From the NCBI RefSeq assembly GCF_025965415.1, contig NZ_JAOPWY010000012.1, positions 1 through 50,312 on the forward strand: DNA of 50,312 bases, read 5' to 3'. Origin of the DNA: Nocardioides sp. (lineage in GTDB: Bacteria; Actinomycetota; Actinomycetes; Propionibacteriales; Nocardioidaceae). This document shows, in pieces, positions 27,831 to 37,154 of the stretch; the stretch's first letter is position 1; the number at the start of each line of letters is the position of its first letter. Position numbers and translations under genes: made by a program. The notes below the pieces were generated by a model that had not been told where the DNA came from, made no database searches, and saw nothing but the letters and a program-made list of their open reading frames with translations.

Positions 27831-28333
27831 GGCAGGTCCAGCGTGTAGAAGGCGAACTCTCCGCGGGCGACGCGCTTCTTCCCGGTGCCGGGGGTCACCG
27901 CGTCGCGGAACGTGCGGACGAGGACCACCTTCGTGACGCCCGGACCGGCGTCGCGCGCGATCCAGCGCGCAGTGGGCTCCCAGAGACTGGAGTAGTCGTC
28001 AGCCCGCAGCCTCTCGACGTACTTCTGCCAGCGGTAGGTGCGGTAGGGCGCGAGCAAATACCCGTTGTGCGGTGGCACGCGGACGCGTTGCCGCCCGTCC
28101 GCGTAGGTGATGCGCGCGTAGACGCCGACCGAGAACGCGCGGGGGTCAGGGGCGAACAGCGCCCAGTCCTGGTCGAGGCCGATCGGGTAGAGGACGTGGG
28201 CGGCGGCCGGGCGGACCGCATCGCGCGGCTTGCCGGCGGGCATGTTCCAGATCAGGACGGCGACCGCGAGCACCGCCATCATCGTGGTGAGCACGACGCG
28301 CCCGGCGATGCTCGCCTCGAATCGCTCCCCCAC
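27827..28333 (-). CDS. Single-pass membrane protein paired with the HTTM protein
   Basis: The 168-residue protein has one N-terminal helix (about residues 10-30), then DQDWALFAPDPRAFSVGVYARITYADG. The W-x-x-F-A-P-x-P motif is usual in the small partner of HTTM proteins. The rest is extracytoplasmic and beta-rich, ending [11 protein letters not shown]. Start GTG. It overlaps the HTTM gene by four bases, supporting a two-protein membrane complex of unknown function. Confidence 0.75.
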   Translation of the reverse strand: MGERFEASIAGRVVLTTMMAVLAVAVLIWNMPAGKPRDAVRPAAAHVLYPIGLDQDWALFAPDPRAFSVGVYARITYADGRQRVRVPPHNGYLLAPYRTYRWQKYVERLRADDYSSLWEPTARWIARDAGPGVTKVVLVRTFRDAVTPGTGKKRVARGEFAFYTLDLP

Positions 28334-28348
28334 GGGGCGCAGTGTGAA

Positions 28349-28873
28349 CTACTCGGCCGGTCCGAAGGGGAAGGACGCGCGTTCTGCCCACGCGCCGGCG
28401 TCGTCCTGCTGCCACAGGGCGGCACTCGAGGCGACGATGTGGAACGGGAGCCCGGGGCTGACTGCGTTGGCCGCGGACTGTCGCAGGGCCCGGTCCTCGG
28501 TCTGGACGATCGTCAGGTGCGGGATCAGCTCGTCGGCCGGGATCTCGCCGCCGTACGGCGGGCACTCGGGCCAGCGACGGGCCAGCGCCCGCGTGAGCTG
28601 GACGAGGGCGTCGCTCGTCGGCTCGATCCACACGACACCCGCGTCCTCCCATCGCCGGACCTTGGTGAAGCTGACCGGGAAGGAGTCGATGCCGCGGAAG
28701 AACCAGCCGAGCTCGGCCAGCACCCCGTCGTCCACCCGCGCCGCAGGCAGGAACGGGTAGAGCAGGGTGACGTGCGCCGGCACGCCGTGCGCCGCCGACG
28801 GGTCTCCCTCGAGCCGCCACTCGTGGACCAGCGGCTCGGCCTCCGGCACGCAGAGCAGGATCGCGGTCTGCAC
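28349..28873 (-). CDS. 2'-5' RNA ligase / cyclic phosphodiesterase family (2H superfamily) protein
   Basis: The 174-residue protein has both HxT motifs of the 2H phosphoesterase family, HVTLLYPF (about residue 32) and HLTIVQ (about residue 118), at the expected distance. Family members hydrolyse or ligate 2',3'-cyclic or 2'-5' phosphodiester bonds; the substrate is unknown. The GTG at 28873 is the start because the frame upstream runs into purD on the other strand. Confidence 0.82.
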   Translation of the reverse strand: MQTAILLCVPEAEPLVHEWRLEGDPSAAHGVPAHVTLLYPFLPAARVDDGVLAELGWFFRGIDSFPVSFTKVRRWEDAGVVWIEPTSDALVQLTRALARRWPECPPYGGEIPADELIPHLTIVQTEDRALRQSAANAVSPGLPFHIVASSAALWQQDDAGAWAERASFPFGPAE

Positions 28874-28895
28874 AGGAGCCCCCCTTGTCGACAGC

Positions 28896-28905
28896 ACGCT
28901 AGCGT
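28896..28905. promoter_or_regulatory. Palindromic -10 region shared by purD and the divergent 2H phosphoesterase gene
   Basis: ACGCTAGCGT is a perfect palindrome and gives TAGCGT on both strands. On the forward strand the box (28900-28905) ends eight bases before the purD GTG, implying a leaderless or near-leaderless transcript. On the reverse strand the box (28896-28901) ends 22 bases before the GTG at 28873. Confidence 0.45.
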
Positions 28906-28913
28906 CGGCCCCC

Positions 28914-30182
28914 GTGAACGTCGTCGTGCTGGGTTCCGGTGGCCGCGAGCACGCCCTCGTCCAGGCCCTGTCGCGTGATCCCGCGGTGACCCGGCTCGTG
29001 TGCGCGCCGGGCAACGCCGGAACCGTCGCGCAGGCCGAGAGCCGCGAGCTCGACCCCACGGACGCGGCCGCCGTCGTCGACCTGGCGCAGGACGTCGCCG
29101 CGGACCTGGTCGTCATCGGGCCTGAGTCGCCGCTCGTCGCCGGTGTGGCGGATGCGCTGCGGGACAAGGGGTTTGCGGTGTTCGGTCCCTCGGCGGACGC
29201 CGCCCGGATCGAGGGCAGCAAGTCCTACGCGAAGGACGTCATGCGGGCCGCCCGCGTACCGACCGCCGCGGCCATGGTGTTCGACGACGACAACGACTGC
29301 GCCGCCTACCTGGCCGGCGCGACGCCGCCGTACGTCGTGAAGGCCGACGGCCTCGCCGCAGGTAAGGGCGTGCACGTCGGGCTCGATCTCGCACAGGCCG
29401 TCGACTTCGCCCGCGACGCGTTGCAGGCGCTCGGCGGCCGGGTGGTCGTGGAGGACTACCTCGACGGTCCGGAGGTGTCGCTGTTCGCGCTGAGCGACGG
29501 CGCGACCGTCGTCCCGCTGCTGCCGGCCCAGGACTTCAAGCGGGCGTACGACGGCGACGAGGGTCCGAACACGGGTGGGATGGGCGCCTATGCACCACTG
29601 GCGTGGCTGCCGCCCGGGATGGTCGACGACATCACCGCGCGGATCCTGCAGCCGGTGGTCGACGAGATGGCGGCCCGCGGCACGCCGTTCTCGGGGCTGC
29701 TGTACGCCGGCCTGGCGATCACCTCCAGTGGGCCCTCGGTGATCGAGTTCAACTGCCGGTTCGGCGATCCCGAGACGCAGGCGGTGCTGGCGCTCCTCGA
29801 GACACCCCTTTCCGGGCTGCTCATGGCGTGCGCCACCGGCAGGCTTTCCGCCGTCGGGCCACTGACCTGGCAGGACGCCGCCGCCGTGACGGTCGTGGTC
29901 GCGGCCGACAGCTACCCGAACGCTCCCGTCACCGGCGACGCCGTGGTCATCGGTGGTCTGCCCGACGGCGTCACGATCCAGCACGCCGGCACGACCACGG
30001 TCGACGGCCGGGTCGTGAGCAGCGGCGGCCGCGTCCTGGCGGTGACCGCGGTCGCGCCCGACCTGGCGGCGGCGCGCGAACGCGCCTACGAAGGGCTGGC
30101 GGCGGTGCGGCTTCGAGGAGCACACTCGCGGACGGACATCGCGCTGCGCGCCGTCCGGGGGGAGGTGACCGTCGATGGGTGA
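28914..30182 (+). CDS. purD: Phosphoribosylamine-glycine ligase (GAR synthetase)
   Basis: The 422-residue ATP-grasp enzyme performs the second step of purine synthesis. The N-terminal VVVLGSGGREHALVQAL is the family start signature. PYVVKADGLAAGKGV binds ATP, NTGGMGAYAPLAW lies in the middle, and IEFNCRFGDPETQAVL is the metal-binding signature. The GTG at 28914 is chosen because the signature begins there. Its end overlaps purE by eight bases. Confidence 0.96.
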   Translation: MNVVVLGSGGREHALVQALSRDPAVTRLVCAPGNAGTVAQAESRELDPTDAAAVVDLAQDVAADLVVIGPESPLVAGVADALRDKGFAVFGPSADAARIEGSKSYAKDVMRAARVPTAAAMVFDDDNDCAAYLAGATPPYVVKADGLAAGKGVHVGLDLAQAVDFARDALQALGGRVVVEDYLDGPEVSLFALSDGATVVPLLPAQDFKRAYDGDEGPNTGGMGAYAPLAWLPPGMVDDITARILQPVVDEMAARGTPFSGLLYAGLAITSSGPSVIEFNCRFGDPETQAVLALLETPLSGLLMACATGRLSAVGPLTWQDAAAVTVVVAADSYPNAPVTGDAVVIGGLPDGVTIQHAGTTTVDGRVVSSGGRVLAVTAVAPDLAAARERAYEGLAAVRLRGAHSRTDIALRAVRGEVTVDG

Positions 30183-30669
30183 TCCCGTCTTCGACGGTGA
30201 CGGCCGCACACCGCGCGTCGCCATCATCTACAGCAGCCCGGCCGACCACGACACCATGTCGCAGGCGGGTGCGCTCCTGTCGCGCTTCGGTGTCGCCTAC
30301 GACGAGCAGTCCCTGTCGCCGCACCGGGCCCCCCGCGCCCTGGCCGACTGGATGGCCGAGCTCGAGCCGCGCGGCATCGAGGTCGTGATCGCAGGATCCA
30401 GCGGCTCGGCGGCTCTCGCCGGTGTCGTCGCGGCCCACACGACGCTCCCCGTCATCGGCGTACCGCTCTCCACCGGCGGGCTCGACGGCCGCGACGCGCT
30501 GCTCGGGCTGACCCAGCTGCCCCCCGGCGTCCCCGTGGCCGCGGTCGGCATCGACAACGCGATGAACGCGGCCGTCCTCGCCGTGCAGGTGCTGGCCGTG
30601 GCAGATCCCCTGCTGCGCACGAGGCTCTGGCGCTTCAAGGACGACTTCGAGAAGGCCGCCCGCCACTAG
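30175..30669 (+). CDS. purE: Divergent PurE-like (N5-CAIR mutase / AIR carboxylase family) protein
   Basis: The 164-residue protein follows the PurE fold from end to end: RVAIIYSSPADHDTM (usually GSxSDxxxM), QSLSPHRAPRAL (usually SAHRTP), IAGSSGSAALAGVVA (usually AGAGGAAHLPGM), LPVIGVPLS, QLPPGVPVAAVGI and NAMNAAVLAVQVL. The His-Arg of the active site is kept, but the second Ser of GSxSD is Ala, and the His of GGAAHLPG is missing. It sits between purD and purB, which argues for a purine role, yet purK is absent from the window. It may be a functional divergent PurE or a paralog. Confidence 0.75.
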   Translation: MGDPVFDGDGRTPRVAIIYSSPADHDTMSQAGALLSRFGVAYDEQSLSPHRAPRALADWMAELEPRGIEVVIAGSSGSAALAGVVAAHTTLPVIGVPLSTGGLDGRDALLGLTQLPPGVPVAAVGIDNAMNAAVLAVQVLAVADPLLRTRLWRFKDDFEKAARH

Positions 30670-30695
30670 GCTGACCCCCTACCTGGGGAGACGAC

Positions 30696-32003
30696 GTGAT
30701 CGAGCGCTACACCCTGCCCGAGATGGGCCGGGTCTGGAGCGAGGCCCACAAGTACGAGCTGTGGTGCCAGGTCGAGGTGATGGTCCTCGAGGCGCACGCC
30801 GCCGCCGGGGTCGTCCCGGCCGACAGCGTCGAGCCCGTCCGCGCCGCAGCGCCGCCGACGCCGGAGGCCGTCGCCGAGATCGAGGCGGTGACGCAGCACG
30901 ACGTCATCGCGTTCCTGTCGGCGTGGGCCGACAACACGTCGCCGCGCGAGGCCGCCGCCTACGTCCACTTCGGCATGACGTCGTCGGACCTGCTCGACAC
31001 CGCGCTGGCGCTGCAGCTCGTCGAGGCGACCGACATCCTGCTGGCGAAGGCCGACGCGCTCGTCGCGGCCCTCCGCGACCTCGGGCTGACCCACAAGGAC
31101 ACCGTGCGGGTGGGCCGCACCCACGGCATTCACGCCGAGCCCACCACGTGGGGTCACCGCGTCGCCGACATCGCCTTCGCCATGGCCCGCTCCCGCGACC
31201 GGCTTCGTGCCGCGCGCCAGGCCGTCGCCGTCGCGAAGATCAGCGGTGCTGTCGGGACCTACAGCAACATCTCGCCGGACGTGGAGGTCGCCGTCGCGTC
31301 CCGGCTCGGGCTGGCTCCTGCGCCGGCCGCGACGCAGGTCGTGATCCGCGACGGCATCAGCGAGTGGGTCTCCGCCCTCGCCGTGATGGCCACGGTCTGC
31401 GAGGCGTTCGCCCTCGAGGTGCGCCATGGCCAGCGGACCGAGGTGCGCGAGCTCTGGGAGCCGTTCGGCAAGGGCCAGAAGGGCTCGTCGGCGATGCCGC
31501 ACAAGAAGAACCCCATCGCCTCCGAGCGCATCGCCGGGCTCGCCCGCATCGTGCGAGCGCAGGTCGTGCCGGTGATGGAGGGCATCCCGCTCTGGCACGA
31601 GCGCGACATCAGCCACTCGTCGACGGAGCGGATCGCCCTGCCGGACGCCGCGATCGGCACCGACTACCTGCTGCACCTGACGACCCGCCTGGTGACCGGA
31701 CTCGTCGTCGACGTCGACCGCATGCGCAGCAACCTCGAGTCGTCCGGTGGGCTGATCTACACGTCGACCGTGCTGCTCGAGCTCGTCGACGGCGGGCTGT
31801 CGCGCGAGGACGCCTACGCCTTCGTCCAGGCCGCCGCCATGCGCACCTGGGAGACCGGGATCCCCTTCCGGGAAACCCTGACGGCGCAGGCGAAAGAGGC
31901 CGGCAAGGAGCTCGATGAGGCGCGTCTCGACGAGGTCTGCCGCCCGGAGCGCTACCTCGCGCGTCTCGCGCCCGTCTTCGAGCGGCTGGCTGCTCTCACG
32001 TGA
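30696..32003 (+). CDS. purB: Adenylosuccinate lyase
   Basis: The 435-residue member of the fumarase/aspartase superfamily catalyses two steps, SAICAR to AICAR and adenylosuccinate to AMP. The signature GSSAMPHKKNP is at residues 263-273. TQHDVIAFL and VGRTHGIHAEPTTWGHR contribute active-site His residues, and HERDISHSSTER is also conserved. GTG start with GGGGAG upstream. TAGGCT at 30667-30672 may be a -10 giving a short leader. It overlaps purC by four bases. Confidence 0.97.
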   Translation: MIERYTLPEMGRVWSEAHKYELWCQVEVMVLEAHAAAGVVPADSVEPVRAAAPPTPEAVAEIEAVTQHDVIAFLSAWADNTSPREAAAYVHFGMTSSDLLDTALALQLVEATDILLAKADALVAALRDLGLTHKDTVRVGRTHGIHAEPTTWGHRVADIAFAMARSRDRLRAARQAVAVAKISGAVGTYSNISPDVEVAVASRLGLAPAPAATQVVIRDGISEWVSALAVMATVCEAFALEVRHGQRTEVRELWEPFGKGQKGSSAMPHKKNPIASERIAGLARIVRAQVVPVMEGIPLWHERDISHSSTERIALPDAAIGTDYLLHLTTRLVTGLVVDVDRMRSNLESSGGLIYTSTVLLELVDGGLSREDAYAFVQAAAMRTWETGIPFRETLTAQAKEAGKELDEARLDEVCRPERYLARLAPVFERLAALT

Positions 32004-32896
32004 CGCTCCCTCTCCCGCTGCTCGCCAAGGGCAAGGTCCGTGACGTCTACGCCGTCGACGACGACCACGTGCTGCTCGTCGCGAGCGACCGGCTCTCGGC
32101 GTACGACGTCATCCTGCCGACCGGGGTGCCCGACAAGGGCGCGGTGCTGACCGGGCTGTCGGTGTGGTGGTTCGACCAGCTCTCCGACCTCGTGCCCCAT
32201 CACCTCGTCACGGCGCGGGTGAGCGAGATGCCCGCCGTCCTGCACCCGCATGCCGAGGAGCTCCGCGGCCGCACGATGCTCTGCCGGCGGCTGGACATGG
32301 TGGCCGTCGAGTGCGTCGCGCGCGGCTACCTGACCGGGTCGGGCCTGACCGACTACGGCAGGACCGGATCGGTCTGCGGCGTGCCGCTTCCCCCCGGACT
32401 GGTCGAGGGCTCGCGGCTCCCGGAGGCGATCTTCACCCCGACGACCAAGGCGCCCGTGGGCGAGCACGACCTGCCGATTACGTACGACGACGTGGTCGCG
32501 CAGCTCGGCGCCGAGCTCGCCGCGGAGGTGCGCGAGACGACGCTGGCGATCTACCGCCGCGGCGCCTCCGTGGCCGAGCGGGCCGGGATCCTGCTCGCCG
32601 ACACCAAGGTCGAGCTCGGACACGGCCGGGCCGGCGAGCTCACCCTCGGCGACGAGGTGCTGACACCGGACTCGTCACGCTTCTGGCCCGCGGTGTCGTG
32701 GGTCCCGGGTGGGCCGCAGCCGTCGTACGACAAGCAGTACGTCCGCGACTGGCTCACCCAGTCCGGCTGGGACCGGACGGCCCCGGGGCCGGAGCTGCCC
32801 GCGGAGGTGGTCGAGAAGACGCGACAGAAGTACGTCGACGCCTACGAGCACCTCACCGGCTCCTCGTTCGACACCTGGCTCCGCGCCTCCGCCTGA
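32000..32896 (+). CDS. purC: SAICAR synthetase
   Basis: The 298-residue enzyme joins CAIR and aspartate. It begins with LLAKGKVRDVYAVDDDHVLLVASDRLSAYDVILP, the classical PurC ATP-binding start, followed by VECVARGYLTGSG and LADTKVELG with TPDSSRFWP. The length is that of the larger, PurC-only type. The GTG start overlaps the purB stop as GTGA. Confidence 0.96.
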   Translation: MTLPLPLLAKGKVRDVYAVDDDHVLLVASDRLSAYDVILPTGVPDKGAVLTGLSVWWFDQLSDLVPHHLVTARVSEMPAVLHPHAEELRGRTMLCRRLDMVAVECVARGYLTGSGLTDYGRTGSVCGVPLPPGLVEGSRLPEAIFTPTTKAPVGEHDLPITYDDVVAQLGAELAAEVRETTLAIYRRGASVAERAGILLADTKVELGHGRAGELTLGDEVLTPDSSRFWPAVSWVPGGPQPSYDKQYVRDWLTQSGWDRTAPGPELPAEVVEKTRQKYVDAYEHLTGSSFDTWLRASA

Positions 32897-32919
32897 TCGC
32901 CGCCACCGCGGGCCGTCGG

Positions 32920-32925
32920 TAGGGT
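32920..32925 (+). promoter_or_regulatory. Leaderless-type -10 box for purS
   Basis: TAGGGT is exactly six bases before the GTG at 32932, with no Shine-Dalgarno sequence. Confidence 0.5.
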
Positions 32926-32931
32926 TGCGCT

Positions 32932-33180
32932 GTGGCCGCTGTGAAGATCGTCGTGGACGTGATGCTGAAGCCGGAGATCCTCGACCCGCAGGGCCAGGCG
33001 GTGGCCAACGCGCTTCCCAGTCTCGGGTTCGCTCCCGCCACGAGCCTGCGGATCGGCAAGCACGTCGAGCTCGAGATCGAGGCGCAGGACGAGCAGAGGG
33101 CGCTCGAGCAGGCCGAGAAGATGGCGGAGACCCTGCTGGCCAACCCCGTGATCGAGGACTACACGGTTCGGCTGGCCTGA
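32932..33180 (+). CDS. purS: Phosphoribosylformylglycinamidine synthase subunit PurS
   Basis: The 82-residue small subunit bridges PurQ and PurL in the three-part FGAM synthase. Its sequence [20 protein letters not shown] is the family start, followed by [13 protein letters not shown] and the C-terminal [11 protein letters not shown]. purQ and purL follow directly, completing the complex. Confidence 0.95.
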   Translation: MAAVKIVVDVMLKPEILDPQGQAVANALPSLGFAPATSLRIGKHVELEIEAQDEQRALEQAEKMAETLLANPVIEDYTVRLA

Positions 33181-33227
33181 GCCCCGACGCGCCAGCCGAC
33201 CGGCCCGTCCGGGGCAGGCGCCGCCGG

Positions 33228-33233
33228 TAGGCT
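33228..33233 (+). promoter_or_regulatory. Leaderless-type -10 box for purQ
   Basis: TAGGCT is exactly six bases before the ATG at 33240. There is no Shine-Dalgarno sequence in the 59-base gap after purS. Confidence 0.5.
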
Positions 33234-33239
33234 GGCCTC

Positions 33240-33917
33240 ATGCCAGCACGGATCGGTGTCGTGACCTTCCCCGGCTCGCTGGACGACCGAGACGCCCAGC
33301 GCGCCGTACGGCTGGCCGGCGCAGAGGCCGTCGCCCTCTGGCACGGCGACGCCGACCTGCGCGGGGTCGACGCAGTCGTGCTTCCCGGTGGGTTCTCCTA
33401 CGGCGACTACCTGCGCTGCGGTGCCATCGCGCGCTTCGCCGCGGTCATGACGACGATCGTCGAGCAGGCGCGCCAGGGGCTGCCCGTGCTCGGCATCTGC
33501 AACGGGTTCCAGGTGCTGTGCGAGTCGCACCTGCTGCCCGGCGCGCTGACCCGCAACCAGCACCTGCACTTCGTCAACCGCGACCAGGGGCTGCGGGTCG
33601 AGTCGACGAAGACCGTCTGGACGAGCGAGTACGCCGACGGCCAGGAGGTCGTGATCCCCGTCAAGAACGGCGAGGGCTGCTTCGTCGCGGACGAGCGCAC
33701 CCTCGACGCCCTCGAGGCCGAGGGCCGCGTCGTCGCGCGCTACATCGGCGGCAACCCCAACGGCAGCAGCCGCGACATCGCCGGGATCGCCAACGCGGCC
33801 GGCAACGTCGTCGGCCTCATGCCGCACCCGGAGCACGCGATCGAGGACCTCACCGGTCCGGGCACCGACGGGCTCACGTTCTTCACCTCCGTTCTCAAGT
33901 CGCTCGTCAACGCATGA
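33240..33917 (+). CDS. purQ: Phosphoribosylformylglycinamidine synthase, glutaminase subunit PurQ
   Basis: The 225-residue class I glutamine amidotransferase supplies ammonia to PurL. The nucleophile elbow is GICNGFQVL (Cys about residue 87). [17 protein letters not shown] forms the oxyanion region, and the catalytic His-x-Glu lies in [10 protein letters not shown]. Its stop overlaps the purL ATG (ATGA). Confidence 0.97.
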   Translation: MPARIGVVTFPGSLDDRDAQRAVRLAGAEAVALWHGDADLRGVDAVVLPGGFSYGDYLRCGAIARFAAVMTTIVEQARQGLPVLGICNGFQVLCESHLLPGALTRNQHLHFVNRDQGLRVESTKTVWTSEYADGQEVVIPVKNGEGCFVADERTLDALEAEGRVVARYIGGNPNGSSRDIAGIANAAGNVVGLMPHPEHAIEDLTGPGTDGLTFFTSVLKSLVNA

Positions 33918-36187
33918 CGGACACGGTCGACCGCGCGACGCAGACGCCCGACGAGGAGCAGCCCTACCTCGAGCTCGGGCTCAAGGACGACGAGTACGCG
34001 AAGGTCAAGGCGATCCTCGGCCGGCGGCCGACGCAGACCGAGCTCGCGATGTACTCGATCATGTGGAGCGAGCACTGCTCCTACAAGAGCTCGAAGGTGC
34101 ACCTGCGCCAGTTCGGCGACGGACCCAAGAACGAGCGGCTGCTCGTCGGCATGGGCGAGAACGCCGGGGTCGTCGACGTCGGCGAGGGACTCGCCGTGAC
34201 GTTCAAGGTGGAGTCGCACAACCACCCGTCGTACGTCGAGCCGTACCAGGGCGCAGCGACCGGCATCGGCGGCATCGTGCGCGACATCCTCACCATGGGT
34301 GCGCGGCCGATCCTGGTGATGGACCCGCTGCGGTTCGGCGACGCCGACCACCCCGACACCAAGCGCGTCCTGCCCGGGATCGTCGCGGGCATCGGCGGCT
34401 ACGGCAACTGCCTCGGACTGCCCAACATCGGTGGCGAGGTCGTCTTCGACCCGTCCTACCAGGGCAACCCGCTCGTCAACGCCCTCTGCCTCGGTGTGAT
34501 GCCGAAGAGCCGCATCCAGCTCTCGGCCGCGACGGGCGTCGGCAACGTCGTCGTGCTGCTCGGCGCGAAGACTGGCCGCGACGGCATCGGCGGCGTCAGC
34601 GTGCTCGCGAGCGCGACCTTCGACGCGGACGGCCCGGCCCGGCGCCCGAGCGTCCAGGTCGGCGATCCCTTCATGGAGAAGCTGCTCATCGAGGCCTGCC
34701 TGGAGATGTACGACGGCGGCCTGGTGCAGGGGATCCAGGACCTCGGCGGTGCCGGACTCACGTGCGCGCTGACCGAGACGTCAGCAGCCGGCCGCTCCGG
34801 GATGCACGCGCACCTCGAGCGGATTCCGCTGCGCGAGGCGTCGATGGAGCCGCACGAGGTCCTCGCCAGCGAGTCGCAGGAGCGGATGCTCGCGATCGTC
34901 ACCCCCGCAGACCTGCCGGCGGTCCTTGCCATCGCCGACAAGTGGGGCGTCCTCGCGACGGCGATCGGCGAGGTCACCGAGGGCGACCGGCTGGTCGTCA
35001 CGTGGCACGACGCGGTCGTCGTCGACGTGCCGCCCGGTTCACTTGCCGACGACGGACCGGTCTACCAGCGGCCGATCGAGCGCCCGGCCGATCAGGACGA
35101 GCTCGCCGCCCACGCGCTGCCTGCCTACCCCGCAGCCACCAAGGACCTGCTGCTCCGCATGGTCGCGAGTCCCAACCTCTGCAGCCGCCGCTGGGTCGTC
35201 GAGCAGTACGACCGGGTCGTCATGGGCGACACGGTGCTCGCCTGGCCGGAGGACGCCGGAGTCGTGCGGCTGTCGGAGGAGACCAACCTCGGCATTGCGC
35301 TCGCGACCGACGGCAACGGCCGCTACACCCGGCTCGACCCCTACGCCGGCGCACAGCTGGCGCTGGCCGAGGCCTACCGCAACGTCGCAGCCACCGGCGC
35401 GATACCGATCGCGGTCACCAACTGCCTCAACTTCGGCAGCCCCGAGGACCCCGCCGTCATGTGGCAGTTCGCCGAGGCGACGCGGGGTCTGGCCGACGGG
35501 TGCCGTGACCTCGGCACCCCGGTCACCGGTGGCAACGTCAGCTTCTACAACTCGACCGCCGGCGCTGCGATCAACCCGACGCCGGTCGTCGGCGTCCTCG
35601 GTCTCCTGGACGACGTCACGCGCCGCACGCCGATGGGCTTCACCGAGGCCGGACTGACCGTGTTGCTGCTGGGCGACACCTGGGACGAGCTCGGCGGCTC
35701 GGAGTGGGCCTGGGCCGAGCACCGTCACCTCGGCGGCCGGCCCCCGGCGGTCGACCTGCTCTGCGAGAAGGCGCTCGGCGAGGTGCTGATCGCCGGCGCC
35801 CGTGACGGGCTGCTGTCCGCAGCCCACGACCTGTCCGACGGCGGGCTCGCGCAGGCCCTCGTCGAGTCCTGCCTTCGGCACGGCGTGGGCGCCCGCGTCA
35901 GCCTGCCCGACGGACCCGCGCCGTTCGTCGAGCTCTTCAGCGAGTCCGCGGCCCGCTGCCTCGTCGCCGTCACGGGCGCGCACGAAGCAGCGGTCACGGC
36001 CCTGTGTGCTGCCCACGACGTGACCTGCACGCGCCTCGGCGTGACCGGCGGTGACGCCCTCGAGCTGACGGGGCTGTTCACCGCGACCTTGAGCGAGCTC
36101 CGCGAGGCCTACGAGGGCACGCTGCCGGCGCTCTTCGGACCGCTGGCCGGTGCGACCCGCGAGGCCCCGGCGGCGCCGGCGCTCTGA
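33914..36187 (+). CDS. purL: Phosphoribosylformylglycinamidine synthase subunit PurL (small, PurS/Q-dependent type)
   Basis: The 757-residue synthetase makes FGAM from [23 protein letters not shown] near the N-terminus and [27 protein letters not shown] are diagnostic, and there is an internal duplication with [16 protein letters not shown] and [14 protein letters not shown]. The length shows the Gram-positive type that needs PurS and PurQ. ATG 33914 is chosen because the similarity starts there and it overlaps purQ by four bases; the frame is open far upstream but that is a shadow of purQ. Confidence 0.97.
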   Translation: MTDTVDRATQTPDEEQPYLELGLKDDEYAKVKAILGRRPTQTELAMYSIMWSEHCSYKSSKVHLRQFGDGPKNERLLVGMGENAGVVDVGEGLAVTFKVESHNHPSYVEPYQGAATGIGGIVRDILTMGARPILVMDPLRFGDADHPDTKRVLPGIVAGIGGYGNCLGLPNIGGEVVFDPSYQGNPLVNALCLGVMPKSRIQLSAATGVGNVVVLLGAKTGRDGIGGVSVLASATFDADGPARRPSVQVGDPFMEKLLIEACLEMYDGGLVQGIQDLGGAGLTCALTETSAAGRSGMHAHLERIPLREASMEPHEVLASESQERMLAIVTPADLPAVLAIADKWGVLATAIGEVTEGDRLVVTWHDAVVVDVPPGSLADDGPVYQRPIERPADQDELAAHALPAYPAATKDLLLRMVASPNLCSRRWVVEQYDRVVMGDTVLAWPEDAGVVRLSEETNLGIALATDGNGRYTRLDPYAGAQLALAEAYRNVAATGAIPIAVTNCLNFGSPEDPAVMWQFAEATRGLADGCRDLGTPVTGGNVSFYNSTAGAAINPTPVVGVLGLLDDVTRRTPMGFTEAGLTVLLLGDTWDELGGSEWAWAEHRHLGGRPPAVDLLCEKALGEVLIAGARDGLLSAAHDLSDGGLAQALVESCLRHGVGARVSLPDGPAPFVELFSESAARCLVAVTGAHEAAVTALCAAHDVTCTRLGVTGGDALELTGLFTATLSELREAYEGTLPALFGPLAGATREAPAAPAL

Positions 36188-36915
36188 TGGCCAGAAGCGC
36201 GGCGTACGACGGTGCGGTGCGCGCTCTGGACGCACAGTGGTCGCGGCTGCTCGAGGTCCTGCCCGGCCTCGATCCGGCGGCCGACAGCCGCGTCGCCGGC
36301 TGGCAGGTCCGCGAGGTCGAGGCGCACCTGACGGCGACGACCGCGGGCCTGGCCCGGATCATCGATGCCGACGCACTGGCCCAGGCCGACACGGACATCG
36401 CCGGCTGGGCGAGCGCCCTGCCCGGACTCGCTGACGTCGCGGACGCCGACGCACGGGCCGGCGCCGCCGACCTGGCGGGTGCAGTCGCGGCGGCGCGGGT
36501 TGCCCTCGAGGGCGCCGACGAGAAGCGCGTCGTGCAGCAGCGGACCGGCGCGCACACGCTGTTCGACGCGGTGCGGTTCCGCCTCATCGAGGGAGTCGTC
36601 CACGGCCTCGATGTCGGCATCGACCCCGACCCGATCGCGCAGCGCCTCGCGGTGAAGGCGGTCGTCGAGATCCTGGTTGCACGGGCACCGGGTCATGCCG
36701 TGGAGCTGCGCATCCCGCCGTACACCGCTGTCCAGGTCGTCGAGGGCCCGCGGCACACGCGTGGCACTCCACCGAACGTGGTCGAGCTGGGGCCGCGGGC
36801 GTTCCTCGACCTCGCGTCCGGGCGTGCGCAATGGCACGACGCAGTGCGCGACGGACAGGTGCGTGCGAGCGGCGAGCGCGCCGATCTGAGCGCCTACCTG
36901 CCGCTGATCTCGTAG
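36187..36915 (+). CDS. Maleylpyruvate-isomerase/DinB-like and sterol-carrier family protein
   Basis: The 242-residue protein has an N-terminal four-helix half (residues ~5-130) with WQVREVEAHLTATTAGLARII, as in mycothiol-dependent DinB/MDMPI proteins. The C-terminal half (about 155-235), with FLDLASGRAQWHDAVRDGQVRASG, looks like a bacterial sterol-carrier-like domain. Such a gene commonly follows purL in actinobacteria. The ATG overlaps the purL stop by one base. The biochemical role is unknown. Confidence 0.8.
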   Translation: MARSAAYDGAVRALDAQWSRLLEVLPGLDPAADSRVAGWQVREVEAHLTATTAGLARIIDADALAQADTDIAGWASALPGLADVADADARAGAADLAGAVAAARVALEGADEKRVVQQRTGAHTLFDAVRFRLIEGVVHGLDVGIDPDPIAQRLAVKAVVEILVARAPGHAVELRIPPYTAVQVVEGPRHTRGTPPNVVELGPRAFLDLASGRAQWHDAVRDGQVRASGERADLSAYLPLIS

Positions 36916-36981
36916 CCGGCTGTTTCGCGGCACCGGGTGTCGGTCGTCCGCGCGGAGCCTCCCCACCACTGAGGGCCGCCG

Positions 36982-37154
36982 GTATGTCGAACTGCCCACT
37001 CTGCGTCGGGGGTTCACGGTGGGTCGCGGGGCCCACTCTGCGTCGCGGGGTTCACGGTGGGTCGCGGGGCCCACCGTGCGTCGCGGGGTTCACGGTGGGT
37101 CGCGGGGCCCACCGTGCGTCGCGGGGCCCACTCTGCGTGGGCAGTTCGACATAC
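36982..37154. repeat. 173-base element with 18-bp perfect inverted ends and internal 38-base tandem repeats
   Basis: The ends are GTATGTCGAACTGCCCAC (36982-36999) and its exact reverse complement (37137-37154). Inside, units at 37000-37036, 37037-37074 and 37075-37112 are near-identical copies of about 38 bases, followed by a 19-base partial unit (37113-37131). Each unit contains a GTGGG...CCCAC inverted motif, so the region can fold into several hairpins. It fills most of the 358-base gap between the purL operon and pepN; I see nothing else coding there. The ends are shared with the array at 23600-23755. Confidence 0.93.

Noticed and set aside
36982..37154. CRISPR array
   Set aside because: The units are directly adjacent without unique spacers, they lie within inverted termini, and no cas gene is near.
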